This document shows, in pieces, positions 9,666 to 18,081 of a stretch of 64,000 nucleotides of DNA. Under the pieces are notes generated by a model. That model worked only from the letters and a program-made list of their open reading frames with translations, did not search any database and was not told the origin of the DNA. Source of the stretch: Pseudomonas abietaniphila. Its GTDB lineage: Bacteria > Pseudomonadota > Gammaproteobacteria > Pseudomonadales > Pseudomonadaceae. The DNA is taken from contig NZ_FNCO01000014.1 of assembly GCF_900100795.1 (NCBI RefSeq), positions 62,001 through 126,000 of the forward strand, in the 5' to 3' direction. The position numbers were made by a program, and so were the translations under genes. Numbering within the stretch: the stretch's first letter is position 1; every line of letters starts with the position of its first letter.

Positions 9666-10414
9666 GGACCGCGTCTGCGGGGGCGAGGAAACGGTCACTG
9701 GATGTCGGCTAAGTACCGGCCCTGTGGGAGGTTCTATGGTTCTCAGACCAGTGGTGTCAGTCCGTTTCTTGAGTGGCGAATGCCTGACAGCATGCGCCAT
9801 ATCCCGGATGACGCGGAGCGTCATTGAATGGGTTACCACGCGGAGCGTGGGAACCATCAGGTTGCTCGCGATGGGAGTGAGCCAGTTTCATCAAGGATGA
9901 ATGACACACCGCATTCGTCAGCAAGCTGACTCCCACAGGTTTTGTGCTCCGCCAGTGACAGGAATTCTTTACCCAAAACAGCGCAAAGCGCGCTTCGCTC
10001 TTGATCTTCATACCGCAGCAGCCCAGACACCACAAAACGCGACTTGGGTGCAGGCTGAACGCAGGCGGCGTGGAGTGGGCCGAGCGGCATGGATGCCGCG
10101 AGAGCGCCGCAAGGACATGGATGTCCGTTCGGCGCGGGCCCACGGAGCGTCGCCGGAGTGAAGGTATTCCGACGAAGGAGGAACCAAGCCAGGAGCAAAG
10201 ACACTTGGTTACTTGGTGTCCTTTCAATTAACCCGCCGAAGGCGGAACAGTTTGGCCGTCAGGACAAACCAAACCCTCAGCCGTCACCCCAAACAGTGGA
10301 AATGCACACCATAAAAGCGAGCTAGTTCGCGCATGCGTCAATACATTCGATGTATTGATGTCGGCTGTACGTCAGCCTTCGCGAGCTTGCTCGCTCCCAC
10401 CGGTTGCACAGGTA
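9666..10414. repeat. Gene-free stretch built of tandem hairpins and REP-type palindromes
   Basis: No convincing gene is seen here. Two hairpins with the same GCGGAGCG core stand in tandem at 9808-9824 and 9836-9850. A REP-like pair lies at 9861-9883 and 9917-9939. Two more hairpins sharing the core CATGGATG stand at 10085-10098 and 10113-10126, inside a stretch (about 10040-10255) that I recognise as a recurrent Pseudomonas intergenic sequence. A perfect 9-bp hairpin lies at 10338-10358 and a last REP at 10380-10401. The first part resembles the P. syringae repeats from which DUF1534 proteins have been predicted; open frames across it are probably spurious. Confidence 0.65.
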
Positions 10415-11020
10415 TCAGGTATCGCGTCCTTGCTGCAGCATCTCCCGCAACACCCCACAATCACTCGCATGCCAGTCCGTGAGTTCCGGCCAGGGGTTTT
10501 CCGGGAGGTTGACCAGCACCGTATGGGTGCCCGCCGCTTTCCCGCAGGCCAGGTCGAACTGGTAATCGCCGACCATCACCATCTGCGAGGGCTCGACGTT
10601 CCAGGCCTGGGCCAGTTTCAGCAATCCGCCGGGATCAGGTTTGGGCAGCGCTTCATCGCGCCCGAGCACGTCTTCCACGTTGAAACAGTCGGCAATGCCA
10701 ATCGCCTCCAGCGTGACATGCGCCAGTTCTCGCGCATTGCGGGTGAGGATGCCCAATCGATAGCCTCGCACGGCCAGTTCCCGGACCAGCTCGACCGCTC
10801 CCGGCGCCGGTTTCGACGCGACGGCGAGCTCGCGCTCATGTTCCAGCAACCACGCATGCTTCTGCGCGGCAACGTCCGCCGGCAATGCCGCCAGATGGCT
10901 CAGAATGTCGTCTTCCTGCGGGATGTCCAACGCGCGCTTGATGGCGGGAAAATCATGCACGGCGATGGTCAGGGTGCCGTCCATGTCGAACACCCAGTGA
11001 CGCAGTTGCGAGAGGCTCAC
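10415..11020 (-). CDS. HAD-family hydrolase (phosphoglycolate phosphatase-like)
   Basis: A 201-residue cytoplasmic phosphatase of the haloacid dehalogenase superfamily. The nucleophile motif DMDGTL is at residues 12-17, the motif II threonine sits in LGILTRNARE, and motif III/IV appear as ALPKPDPGG and MVGDYQFDL. The cap is small and helical, as in Gph-like enzymes. The start is the GTG at 11020, whose bases overlap the TGA of the thioesterase gene (GTGA); the longer frame to 11131 would run inside that gene. The substrate is not determinable from sequence. Confidence 0.88.
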   Translation of the reverse strand: MSLSQLRHWVFDMDGTLTIAVHDFPAIKRALDIPQEDDILSHLAALPADVAAQKHAWLLEHERELAVASKPAPGAVELVRELAVRGYRLGILTRNARELAHVTLEAIGIADCFNVEDVLGRDEALPKPDPGGLLKLAQAWNVEPSQMVMVGDYQFDLACGKAAGTHTVLVNLPENPWPELTDWHASDCGVLREMLQQGRDT

Positions 11021-11886
11021 GACCAGTCCTTGCGATGGCGAATCAGGCCTTCCTGACTGACCGACGCGACGAGCTTGCCGGCCCGGTTGTAGACGCTGCC
11101 CCGCGAGAAGCCACGCGAGTTGCCCGCCCATGGGCTGTCCATGGCGTACAGCAACCAGTCATCGGCTCGCAGTTCCCCGTGAAACCACAGCGAATGGTCG
11201 AGGCTGGCGATCTGCATGTCTTTCTGCCAAACCGTCTTGCGGTGAGGCAGCAGCGAGGTGGTGAGCAGATTGAAGTCGGACGCGTAGGCGAGCATGTACT
11301 TGTGCAACGCCGGGATGTCCGGGAGCGTGCCGTCGGCGCGGAACCAGACGTACTTCACCGGATCGGTCGGCTGGGGGTTATACGGGTCGGACTCAGTCAT
11401 CGGGCGAAACTCGATGGGTTTCGGGCACAGCAGCTTGTCCTTCATGTGCGCAGGAATCAGGTGCTCGCGCTGACGCATCAGTTCGACTTCAGACGGCAGG
11501 TTTTCCGGGCCGACCACCTGAGGCATCTGGCTCTGGTGTTCGAACCCTTCTTCGTCGTACTGGAACGATGCACTGCAGGTGAAAATGGGCTGGCCTTTCT
11601 GGATGGCCGTCACGCGGCGGGTGCTGAAACTGCCGCCATCGCGCACGCGATCAACCTGATAGACGACCGGAAGATGGGCATCGCCGGGACGCAGAAAATA
11701 GCCGTGCAGGGAATGAACATGGCGCTCGTCCTCCACCGTTTTGCTGGCCGCCGACAACGATTGGCCAAGCACCTGACCGCCAAACAGCTGGCGAAAACCA
11801 AGGTCCTGGCTACGCCCACGGAAGAGGTTCTCTTCAATCGGTTCCAGGCTCAACAGCGACACCAGATCATCCAGCACATGGCTCAT
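11017..11886 (-). CDS. tesB: Acyl-CoA thioesterase II
   Basis: A 289-residue double hot-dog protein that hydrolyses medium- and long-chain acyl-CoA. The N-terminus MSHVLDDLVSLLSLEPIEENLFRG and the segment FGGQVLGQSLSAA are typical of TesB; the catalytic Asp/Gln/Thr set falls in the second half around SLDHSLWFHG and LLYAMDSPWAG. GAGGAG eight bases before ATG 11886 decides the start; the frame is open far upstream, up to 12009. It overlaps the HAD phosphatase gene and is probably cotranscribed with it. Confidence 0.93.
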   Translation of the reverse strand: MSHVLDDLVSLLSLEPIEENLFRGRSQDLGFRQLFGGQVLGQSLSAASKTVEDERHVHSLHGYFLRPGDAHLPVVYQVDRVRDGGSFSTRRVTAIQKGQPIFTCSASFQYDEEGFEHQSQMPQVVGPENLPSEVELMRQREHLIPAHMKDKLLCPKPIEFRPMTESDPYNPQPTDPVKYVWFRADGTLPDIPALHKYMLAYASDFNLLTTSLLPHRKTVWQKDMQIASLDHSLWFHGELRADDWLLYAMDSPWAGNSRGFSRGSVYNRAGKLVASVSQEGLIRHRKDWS

Positions 11887-12012
11887 TCGGGGCTCCTCGC
11901 ACACAGTCGTCACACACCATTCATTGCACAGACCGCCCACGGAGGCCGAAGCACAGCCGTCACGGGGCGGTGGGCGAGATGATACAGGTGTTTGTAGCCC
12001 GATTCCCACGAT

Positions 12013-12576
12013 TCACAAGGTCGCCAGCCACTGCTGGCGGTTGATGCGATAGAGCACGTGAGGCCGCAGCGGGTGGCCTTCTGGCAGATTCGGATGATCG
12101 AAATCATCGGCCGGCGTGTTCTGCATGCCGATGGCTTGCATGACTTTCTGCGACGGCAGATTACTGACCGCTGTGAACGACACGATTTCGTCCAGCTCGA
12201 CATGCTCGAACCCGCAGCCCAGGACCGTCCAGGCCGCTTCACTGGCATACCCCAGGCCCCAGTGTTCGCGGGCCAGGCGCCAGCCGATTTCCACCGCAGG
12301 GGTGAATGCCGCGTCGAAACCCACCACGTTCAGCCCGGTGAAACCGATGAATTCCCCGGTGTCCTTACGTTCCAGCGCCCACAGACCAAAGCCGTATTCA
12401 GCAAAATGCCCCCGCACGCGACCAATCATCTTGGCGCTTTCGAGCCGTGTGAGCAGCGCAGGAAAATACCGCATCACCTGTGGATCGGCGCACATGTGTG
12501 CAAAGGCTGGCAAATCATCATCTCGCCACTGACGCATCAACAAGCGTGCGCTGTTGAGCTCAAGTATCGGCTCCAT
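12013..12576 (-). CDS. GNAT-family N-acetyltransferase (RimJ/RimL type)
   Basis: A 187-residue acetyl-CoA dependent N-acyltransferase. The N-terminal segment LNSARLLMRQWRDDDLPAF and the acetyl-CoA binding region around EIGWRLAREHWGLGYASEA (about residues 96-115) match the RimJ/RimL-like group that acetylates protein N-termini or small amines. GGGGAGA precedes ATG 12576. The stop is 126 bases from the thioesterase start on the same strand, so the two could share a transcript. The substrate is unknown. Confidence 0.88.
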   Translation of the reverse strand: MEPILELNSARLLMRQWRDDDLPAFAHMCADPQVMRYFPALLTRLESAKMIGRVRGHFAEYGFGLWALERKDTGEFIGFTGLNVVGFDAAFTPAVEIGWRLAREHWGLGYASEAAWTVLGCGFEHVELDEIVSFTAVSNLPSQKVMQAIGMQNTPADDFDHPNLPEGHPLRPHVLYRINRQQWLATL

Positions 12577-12703
12577 TGAACATCTCCCCTGCCCCGCACC
12601 TCAAAGTGTTTACCCGTTACAACCACGACGGCACGCGCCAAATCGCTGTGCGGTCGCGGTCATAACTGGCAAGATTCCCCGTCGAACCCTACGCGTACGC
12701 ACT

Positions 12704-13621
12704 ATGTCCCTGCCGCTTATCTATCACGAAGACTACAGTCCGGCGTTCCCGCCCGACCATCGTTTCCCGATGGACAAATTCCGCCTGTTGCACGACCACC
12801 TTATTGACAGCGGACTGACCACGGATGCTCAGTTATTCCGTCCAGAGGTCTGCCCGGACGATATTCTCGCGCTTGCCCATGACCCTTCGTACATCCGGCG
12901 TTACATGGATGGCGACTTGTCGCGCGAAGATCAGCGTCGTCTGGGGCTGCCCTGGAGCGAAGACCTGGCCCGACGCACCGTGCGCGCCGTCGGCGGGTCG
13001 TTGCTGACCGCCGAGAAGGCGCTGCAGCACGGTCTGGCCTGTCACCTGGCGGGCGGCACCCATCACGCGCATTACGATTATCCTGCGGGGTTCTGCATCT
13101 TCAACGACCTGGCGATCATCAGCCATTACCTGCTGCAAAGCGGGCGGGTCGACCGGGTGTTGATCTTCGACTGCGACGTCCATCAAGGCGATGGTACGGC
13201 GCGGATTCTCGAACACACGGACGACGCGATCACCGTCTCGCTGCATTGTGAAAAAAACTTCCCCGCGCGCAAGGCCCAGAGTGATTGGGACATTCCGCTG
13301 CCGATGGGCATGGGCGACGACGATTACCTGAAGGTAGTCGATGACACGCTCAATTACCTGCTGCCGCTGTATCGACCCGACCTGGTGCTCTATGACGCGG
13401 GTGTCGACGTGCACAAGGACGATGCGCTGGGCTACCTGCAATTGACCGACGACGGCGTGGCGCGTCGCGATGAAGCCGTGATGCGCCATTGCCTGGCGCG
13501 AGACATTCCGGTGATGGGGGTGATCGGCGGCGGTTACAGCAAGGACCGCGAAGCCTTGGCGCGTCGGCACGGGATTCTGCATCACAGCGCGCAGCGGGTA
13601 TGGAGCTCGGAAGGGTTATAG
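12704..13621 (+). CDS. Histone deacetylase-family amidohydrolase
   Basis: A 305-residue zinc-dependent deacetylase-like protein of the bacterial class (acetoin utilisation/acetylpolyamine type). Visible motifs are AGGTHHAHYDYPAGFCIFND, the zinc-binding aspartate and histidine in DCDVHQGDG, and the third aspartate in LYDAGVDVHKDD. The tyrosine region GVIGGGYSKD is also present. ATG 12704 begins the typical short N-terminus MSLPLIYHEDYSPAF; the open frame extends upstream to 12554 without other support. The substrate is likely an acetylated small amine or lysine, not determinable here. Confidence 0.9.
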   Translation: MSLPLIYHEDYSPAFPPDHRFPMDKFRLLHDHLIDSGLTTDAQLFRPEVCPDDILALAHDPSYIRRYMDGDLSREDQRRLGLPWSEDLARRTVRAVGGSLLTAEKALQHGLACHLAGGTHHAHYDYPAGFCIFNDLAIISHYLLQSGRVDRVLIFDCDVHQGDGTARILEHTDDAITVSLHCEKNFPARKAQSDWDIPLPMGMGDDDYLKVVDDTLNYLLPLYRPDLVLYDAGVDVHKDDALGYLQLTDDGVARRDEAVMRHCLARDIPVMGVIGGGYSKDREALARRHGILHHSAQRVWSSEGL

Positions 13622-13640
13622 CAACCGGGCGCGAACAGGC

Positions 13641-13754
13641 TTACCCACATCCACTGTGGAACCGCCTGTGGATAACCTGAGCGCAACGCGACAGACGCCA
13701 TATGGTGCAAGGTGTAGAGCGGGTTGTATGTTTTTTGCTCAATAGTTGTCCACA
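13641..13754. promoter_or_regulatory. Cluster of DnaA-box-like sequences
   Basis: Between the deacetylase and flavoprotein genes there is one perfect DnaA box (TGTGGATAA, 13667-13675, the complement of TTATCCACA) and two with one mismatch (TTACCCACA at 13641-13649 and TTGTCCACA at 13746-13754). The short palindrome CCACTGTGG (13651-13659) lies between. No AT-rich unwinding element or dnaA/dnaN genes are here, so this is not an origin. Confidence 0.5.
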
Positions 13755-13820
13755 GGCCGTTCGTTTGCCCTGCACCTCAGTTAGAATGCGCGCCCCACGT
13801 CAACGATCCGCAGCTTGCCC

Positions 13821-15056
13821 ATGACCTCAGACACGTCCTCCCCTGCCCCCACTGTTGCCATCATCGGCGGCGGCCCTGCCGGTTTGATGGCGGCCGAAGT
13901 GTTGAGCCAGGCGGGCTTCAAGGTCGATCTGTACGACGCAATGCCGTCGGTGGGACGCAAGTTTCTGCTGGCCGGCGTGGGCGGGATGAACATCACCCAC
14001 TCCGAGGCCTACCCGGCATTTCTGTCGCGCTATGCCGAACGCGCCCCGATGATTGCGCCACTGCTGCGCGGCTTCGGTGCCGAGGCGTTGTGCGAATGGA
14101 TTCACGGGCTGGGCATTCAAACGTTCGTCGGCAGTTCGGGCCGCGTATTTCCCACGGACATGAAAGCCGCGCCGCTGCTGCGCGCCTGGCTCAAGCGTCT
14201 GCGCGACGCGGGTGTCGTTATCCACACCCGCCACCGCTGGCTGGGCTGGAATGCCGACCACAGCCTGCGCATTGCCCACCCGGAAGGCGAACTGACTCTC
14301 CAGCCCGCGGCGACGTTGCTCGCATTAGGTGGCGCCAGTTGGGCACGCCTGGGCTCGGACGGCGCGTGGTTGCCGTTACTTGAGGAACGCGGTGTGCCCG
14401 TCGCACCCCTTCAAGCCGCGAACTGCGGTTTCGAGGTGTCGTCCTGGAGCGATCTGTTGCGCGACAAGTTTGCAGGCGCGCCACTGAAGAACATCGCCAT
14501 CGGCCTGCAAGGGCATCCTCTGCGGCTGGGCGAATGCGTGCTGACCCAGACCGGTGTCGAAGGCAGTCTGGTCTACGCGCTGTCGGCGCAGATCCGTGAG
14601 GCGATCAATCAACAGGGCTCGGCCACGGTGGAGATCGATCTGCTGCCGGGGAAAAGCCTGACCGATGTGCAGAAAGCATTGAGCAAACCACGCGGCGCCC
14701 GCTCCATGTCCAAGCACTTGCACAGTCAGCTTGGCATCGACGGCGTGAAGGCAGGATTGCTGCGTGAATTGGCGCCTGTCGAGGCGTTCGCTGATCCGGC
14801 GCAGCTGGCCCAGGCCGTGAAGCGGTTGCCATTGACGCTGATCAGGCCCCGCCCGTTGGACGAGGCCATCAGCACGGCGGGCGGCGTTCCCTTTGAGGCC
14901 CTCGACGAGCGCCTCATGCTCAAGCCTTTGCCGGGCGTGTTCTGCGCCGGAGAAATGCTCGACTGGGAAGCCCCTACCGGCGGCTATCTGCTCACGGCCT
15001 GCTTTGCCAGCGGCCGCGCGGCAGGCCTGGGGATGGTGCAATGGTTGCGCGGTTGA
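13821..15056 (+). CDS. HI0933/TIGR03862-type FAD-dependent oxidoreductase
   Basis: A 411-residue flavoprotein of the BaiN/RdsA-like family. A dinucleotide-binding motif GGGPAGLMAAEVLSQAG lies near residue 15, followed by the family signature SVGRKFLLAGVGGMNITHSE. The C-terminal signature around FCAGEMLDWEAPTGGYLLTACFASG (about residues 378-402) contacts FAD. The in-frame TTG at 13815 is less likely than ATG 13821. The reaction is not established for this branch. It stands alone between the DnaA-box cluster and a convergent acyltransferase gene. Confidence 0.9.
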   Translation: MTSDTSSPAPTVAIIGGGPAGLMAAEVLSQAGFKVDLYDAMPSVGRKFLLAGVGGMNITHSEAYPAFLSRYAERAPMIAPLLRGFGAEALCEWIHGLGIQTFVGSSGRVFPTDMKAAPLLRAWLKRLRDAGVVIHTRHRWLGWNADHSLRIAHPEGELTLQPAATLLALGGASWARLGSDGAWLPLLEERGVPVAPLQAANCGFEVSSWSDLLRDKFAGAPLKNIAIGLQGHPLRLGECVLTQTGVEGSLVYALSAQIREAINQQGSATVEIDLLPGKSLTDVQKALSKPRGARSMSKHLHSQLGIDGVKAGLLRELAPVEAFADPAQLAQAVKRLPLTLIRPRPLDEAISTAGGVPFEALDERLMLKPLPGVFCAGEMLDWEAPTGGYLLTACFASGRAAGLGMVQWLRG

Positions 15057-15097
15057 AGGACTCATCACACCCGTAGGCGAGCTGAGCCCGCAATGGC

Positions 15098-16279
15098 TTA
15101 TGCCACTCGATCAACCCGCTGTTCCATGGCGGGCAGTGCCCCCTGCTTGTCCGCCGCCGTTTTGGCGTTGGCAGAACCTCCAAGCACGCGTTTGCCCAGT
15201 TCGTAGCCTTTCATCTCGACGTACTTGTGCGCGAACCCTGCAATCACGACACAAAACACAGCAACCGCCACCACAAACAGGTTGTTGCCGAGCATCGATC
15301 CTGTGTCCATGAAGCGCTGACCGCCGATCATCGGCGCCAGCTCCAGGCCCGTGACTTTCTGCGCCACGATGAACACCGTCGAGAGGCAGAACAGGAACGC
15401 TGCATGGGTCATGTAGATCGAGTACGACAGTTTGCCCAGCAGGACGAACACGCCGGTCTTAAGCAGCGCAGACACCAGGCCGCCTTCGAACGCGAACAGC
15501 AACACCAACCCGCAAAACGTCAGGCTGCCAACGGGCGAGCGATAGTCGAAGTCGTTCATCACGATCCAGTAGGTCGCGTACATCATCGCGCACTCAAGAA
15601 CGGTCATCAGCCAAGGCCGGGGCACGAACTTGTCCCGGATGAGCAGGTACACCACATAGGTGATGTTGCCCGCGAAGAAGCAGGACAACCCGAGCATTGC
15701 CCGCTCGACCAAGGGCTCGTTCTCGGAAAAGATCAAGGCAAAGGCCGTCAGCGATATCGCGGCGAACAGCAGGAAGCGGTTTCTCATGGAGAACATGCAC
15801 AGGGCGCCGAACAGCATATAGATGTAGAACTCGATGCTGATGGTCCAGGACGGATAATTGAACGACATGGTTTCCGTCAGTGTGGTCCAGGCCTGAACCA
15901 GGAACAGGTTGGGCAGGATTTCCTTCGGCGCGAAAAGCCCGGTAAAAGGCACGTTGTTCAGATAGAAACCCTTGTTGTAGGCGATCCAGCGGACCGTCTC
16001 GAACAGGATGAATACGGCCAGCATCACCAGGTGCAGCGGATAGAGGCGGAACACGCGGGAAATGAAGAAGGATTTGAACGAAAGATTCGGCTTCATGCCG
16101 TAGGTGTGAGCGAGAACAAAACCACTGAGGACAAAGAAGAAATTGAGCAGTACCTCGTCTCGTCGGAAGAACGGCAGCTGGATGAACGTGTCGACCACAT
16201 GCAGGTGGAAGAACACGACCAGCAATGCGCAAACACCTCTGAAACTGTCGAGTGTGGTGAATCGCTGAACAGGTTTCAT
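15098..16279 (-). CDS. Acyltransferase 3 family membrane protein (OafA-like)
   Basis: A 393-residue polytopic inner-membrane O-acyltransferase. The N-terminal signature TLDSFRGVCALLVVFFHLHVVD carries the conserved arginine and histidine of the family, and about ten hydrophobic segments follow, including FLFVLSGFVLAHTYG-like and NYPSWTISIEFYIYM stretches. It lacks the C-terminal SGNH domain found in some relatives. Such enzymes acetylate exported sugars such as O-antigen or exopolysaccharide; no polysaccharide genes are adjacent. GGAAG nine bases before ATG 16279 supports the start. Confidence 0.88.
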   Translation of the reverse strand: MKPVQRFTTLDSFRGVCALLVVFFHLHVVDTFIQLPFFRRDEVLLNFFFVLSGFVLAHTYGMKPNLSFKSFFISRVFRLYPLHLVMLAVFILFETVRWIAYNKGFYLNNVPFTGLFAPKEILPNLFLVQAWTTLTETMSFNYPSWTISIEFYIYMLFGALCMFSMRNRFLLFAAISLTAFALIFSENEPLVERAMLGLSCFFAGNITYVVYLLIRDKFVPRPWLMTVLECAMMYATYWIVMNDFDYRSPVGSLTFCGLVLLFAFEGGLVSALLKTGVFVLLGKLSYSIYMTHAAFLFCLSTVFIVAQKVTGLELAPMIGGQRFMDTGSMLGNNLFVVAVAVFCVVIAGFAHKYVEMKGYELGKRVLGGSANAKTAADKQGALPAMEQRVDRVA

Positions 16280-16531
16280 AACGCAACTTCCATACTGGTT
16301 AGAAGACCGCCACCCTCGGCGGAGACTGAAGCCAGTACACGGTATTTTGTTCGGCCCAACCTCGACAGTTGAAATATTTCATCCCTGATACAGACGAGGG
16401 AGGGAAAGTTGACGTCAGCGTTTGACGCGTCTGACTAAAGGGTCATGCACAGACCTGATGGTCAACTGTTCGTCAGATTGCTCGACGAAATGCTGACGCC
16501 ATCAGGCCCGTCTTCAGGGTCTCGGTACCCG

Positions 16532-17110
16532 TCACTGTATTGTCTTGCCAGACCGCAGCAACTGACGCGCCGAGTCCGCAATCATCACCACCGCGCCTGC
16601 GAGCATCAGCACATCCTTGAGCACCAGACGGCCTCCGCCAGAGAGGTAAGGGAATCCATAGTTGGCATCGCCAAGGTTGGAGACCCAGGCTTCGGGTGTC
16701 GTGAAGAGAAACGAAAGGGTCACGATGGGCGTCAGGAAGGCGAGGATCGAACCGAGCATGCCCAGACGACGAGAGAACCCGTATGACAGCACCAGCAAGC
16801 CGATCAGGATTTCGACGGTGCCCAGACCGTCGGAGAACGCATAGGTGTGGTTGCTGACCTGCCATTCGCGTTTGACCGGGTCCAGTTGGCCTTCGTGGGT
16901 CAGGTGCTCCTTGTACTCGTGCGGGTGTTCATAAAAGAACGACATCACCGGGCTGTTGGCCACGAACGGGGTAATGCTGTCGGCCTCGTAGGGCACGAAC
17001 TTCAATGCACCGATCCAGATAAAGATGATGGCGACGCCGATCCTGATCAGGTGGATGCCGAGTTTGTCGAGGCGGGAAGCCTTTTGCAGCAGGGTATTGA
17101 GCGTGAGCAT
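16532..17110 (-). CDS. DUF417/YkgB-family membrane protein
   Basis: A 192-residue inner-membrane protein with four hydrophobic segments. The diagnostic DUF417 stretches are RIGVAIIFIWIGALKFVPYEAD (two pieces near residue 22) and the second half around SFLFTTPEAW and YPYLSGGGR-like FPYLSGGGRLVLKD. The E. coli relative RclC is induced by reactive chlorine, but no rclA or rclR gene is next to this copy. Function unknown. About 250 bases separate it from the acyltransferase gene, with nothing recognisable between. Confidence 0.85.
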   Translation of the reverse strand: MLTLNTLLQKASRLDKLGIHLIRIGVAIIFIWIGALKFVPYEADSITPFVANSPVMSFFYEHPHEYKEHLTHEGQLDPVKREWQVSNHTYAFSDGLGTVEILIGLLVLSYGFSRRLGMLGSILAFLTPIVTLSFLFTTPEAWVSNLGDANYGFPYLSGGGRLVLKDVLMLAGAVVMIADSARQLLRSGKTIQ

Positions 17111-17373
17111 GGCGTTGAGCCCTTGGTGATTTCAGTGGACTCAAGGTTAAGGAGACGCGGATCTCAGGTTACGTGCGATCCGCTCAAGCTTTTGCGCAAT
17201 CGTCTCAAACCGGATCGAGGGTACTCCGTGTTTCTTCATTCGCCCGTGGGGACTTTCCCACTATCAACCACAGCGATGATCGCTACCAATACGATTGACT
17301 TCTTAATAATCCAGCGCCGCGTAACATTGCCTCCATACCGAGTTAACAACTGACGAATTCTGGAGCAACCCTC

Positions 17374-17838
17374 ATGAAAACCAACTCACTGATCCTTGGC
17401 CTGGCCTTCTCCGTACTGGCAAGCAGCGCATTCGCTTTGCCCGCTGTCGATGCCAGCCAACACCTGAATTCGCCGGTCGTTGCCGAAAACGGTTCTGACC
17501 ACACCGGCCTGGGTCGCATCGCTGCTGACGGCGCCGATCGTGTCGGTGCCAACCGTGTGGCGGCTGATGGCGCTGACCGCGTTGGTGCTAACCGTGTCGC
17601 TGAAAACGGTTCTGATCACACCAACATGGGTCGCGTCGCTGCTGACGGTGCTGACCGCGTAGGTGCCAACCGCGTTGCTGAAAACGGTTCTGACCACACC
17701 CAACTGGGCCGCATCGCTGCTGATGGTGCTGACCGCGTAGGCGCCAACCGTGTCGCTGAAAACGGTTCTGATCACACCAACATGGGTCGCGTCGCTGCTG
17801 ATGGTGCTGATCACGTCGGTGCAAGCCGCCTGAGCTGA
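17374..17838 (+). CDS. Secreted protein made of nine 13-residue repeats
   Basis: A 154-residue protein. Residues 1-21 are a signal peptide ending AFA. After a short linker, residues 36-152 are exactly nine 13-residue units of two kinds: A (VAENGSDHTxxGR) and B ([VI]AADGADRVGANR), in the order A-B-B-A-B-A-B-A-B. The common pattern is [VI]A-x-[ND]-G-x-D-[HR]-x-x-x-x-R. The mature protein is small, has no cysteine and is rich in Asp, Arg and Gly. I recall similar repeats in small secreted Pseudomonas proteins, some labelled phage infection protein, but no function is established. The gene is monocistronic, closed by a terminator. Confidence 0.85.
   Translation: MKTNSLILGLAFSVLASSAFALPAVDASQHLNSPVVAENGSDHTGLGRIAADGADRVGANRVAADGADRVGANRVAENGSDHTNMGRVAADGADRVGANRVAENGSDHTQLGRIAADGADRVGANRVAENGSDHTNMGRVAADGADHVGASRLS
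17479..17829 (+). repeat. Coding tandem repeat, nine units of 39 bases
   Basis: The DNA behind residues 36-152 of the secreted repeat protein. Units are nearly identical at nucleotide level, for example GCTGAAAACGGTTCTGA recurs four times, which suggests recent expansion by recombination or slippage. Copy number is therefore likely to vary between strains. Confidence 0.9.
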
Positions 17839-17858
17839 TTCACCCTTCGCTCCCTCCC

Positions 17859-17889
17859 AGCCCGGCCTTTGCCGGGCTTGATTGTTTTT
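17859..17889 (+). terminator. Intrinsic terminator of the repeat-protein gene
   Basis: An 8-bp stem AGCCCGGC/GCCGGGCT (17859-17866 and 17871-17878) with a four-base loop, followed by a T-rich run at 17882-17889. Confidence 0.85.
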
Positions 17890-17966
17890 GGGCTCCGCGA
17901 ACGCCCATGCCAAGGCTCTCCACGCGTCCCGGTAAGAAAAAATCCCGCCATTGCTCCGACATTTCT

Positions 17967-17993
17967 TACAGATTTCCCGGTTCCCGCCGATGC
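17967..17993 (+). promoter_or_regulatory. Candidate sigma-28 promoter of the second chemoreceptor
   Basis: TACAGATT (17967-17974), an 11-base spacer and GCCGATGC (17986-17993) match the FliA consensus at six of eight positions in each box. The start codon is about 90 bases downstream. Confidence 0.6.
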
Positions 17994-18081
17994 ATTCGTA
18001 CATTTGAATGTTTTGCTGGCTTTATAGAACAACAACTCTCCAGCTGACGATTTCAAAAAATGGACATTCTGGAGAATTGTG

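Noticed and set aside
9757-10231. Several open frames of 76-156 codons on both strands in the gene-free stretch
   Set aside because: They run across hairpin repeats, overlap one another on both strands and lack ribosome sites; they are like the spurious proteins predicted from such repeats.
13641-13754. Possible replication origin
   Set aside because: DnaA boxes are present but there is no AT-rich unwinding region and none of the usual dnaA, dnaN, rpmH or gidA neighbours.
16280-16531. A 113-codon open frame at 16445-16786 on the plus strand
   Set aside because: It runs mostly opposite the DUF417 gene and has no ribosome site or recognisable motif.
17479-17829. Regular short repeats that might be taken for a CRISPR array
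   Set aside because: Units are contiguous 39-base coding repeats in frame, without unique spacers, inside a signal-peptide protein.
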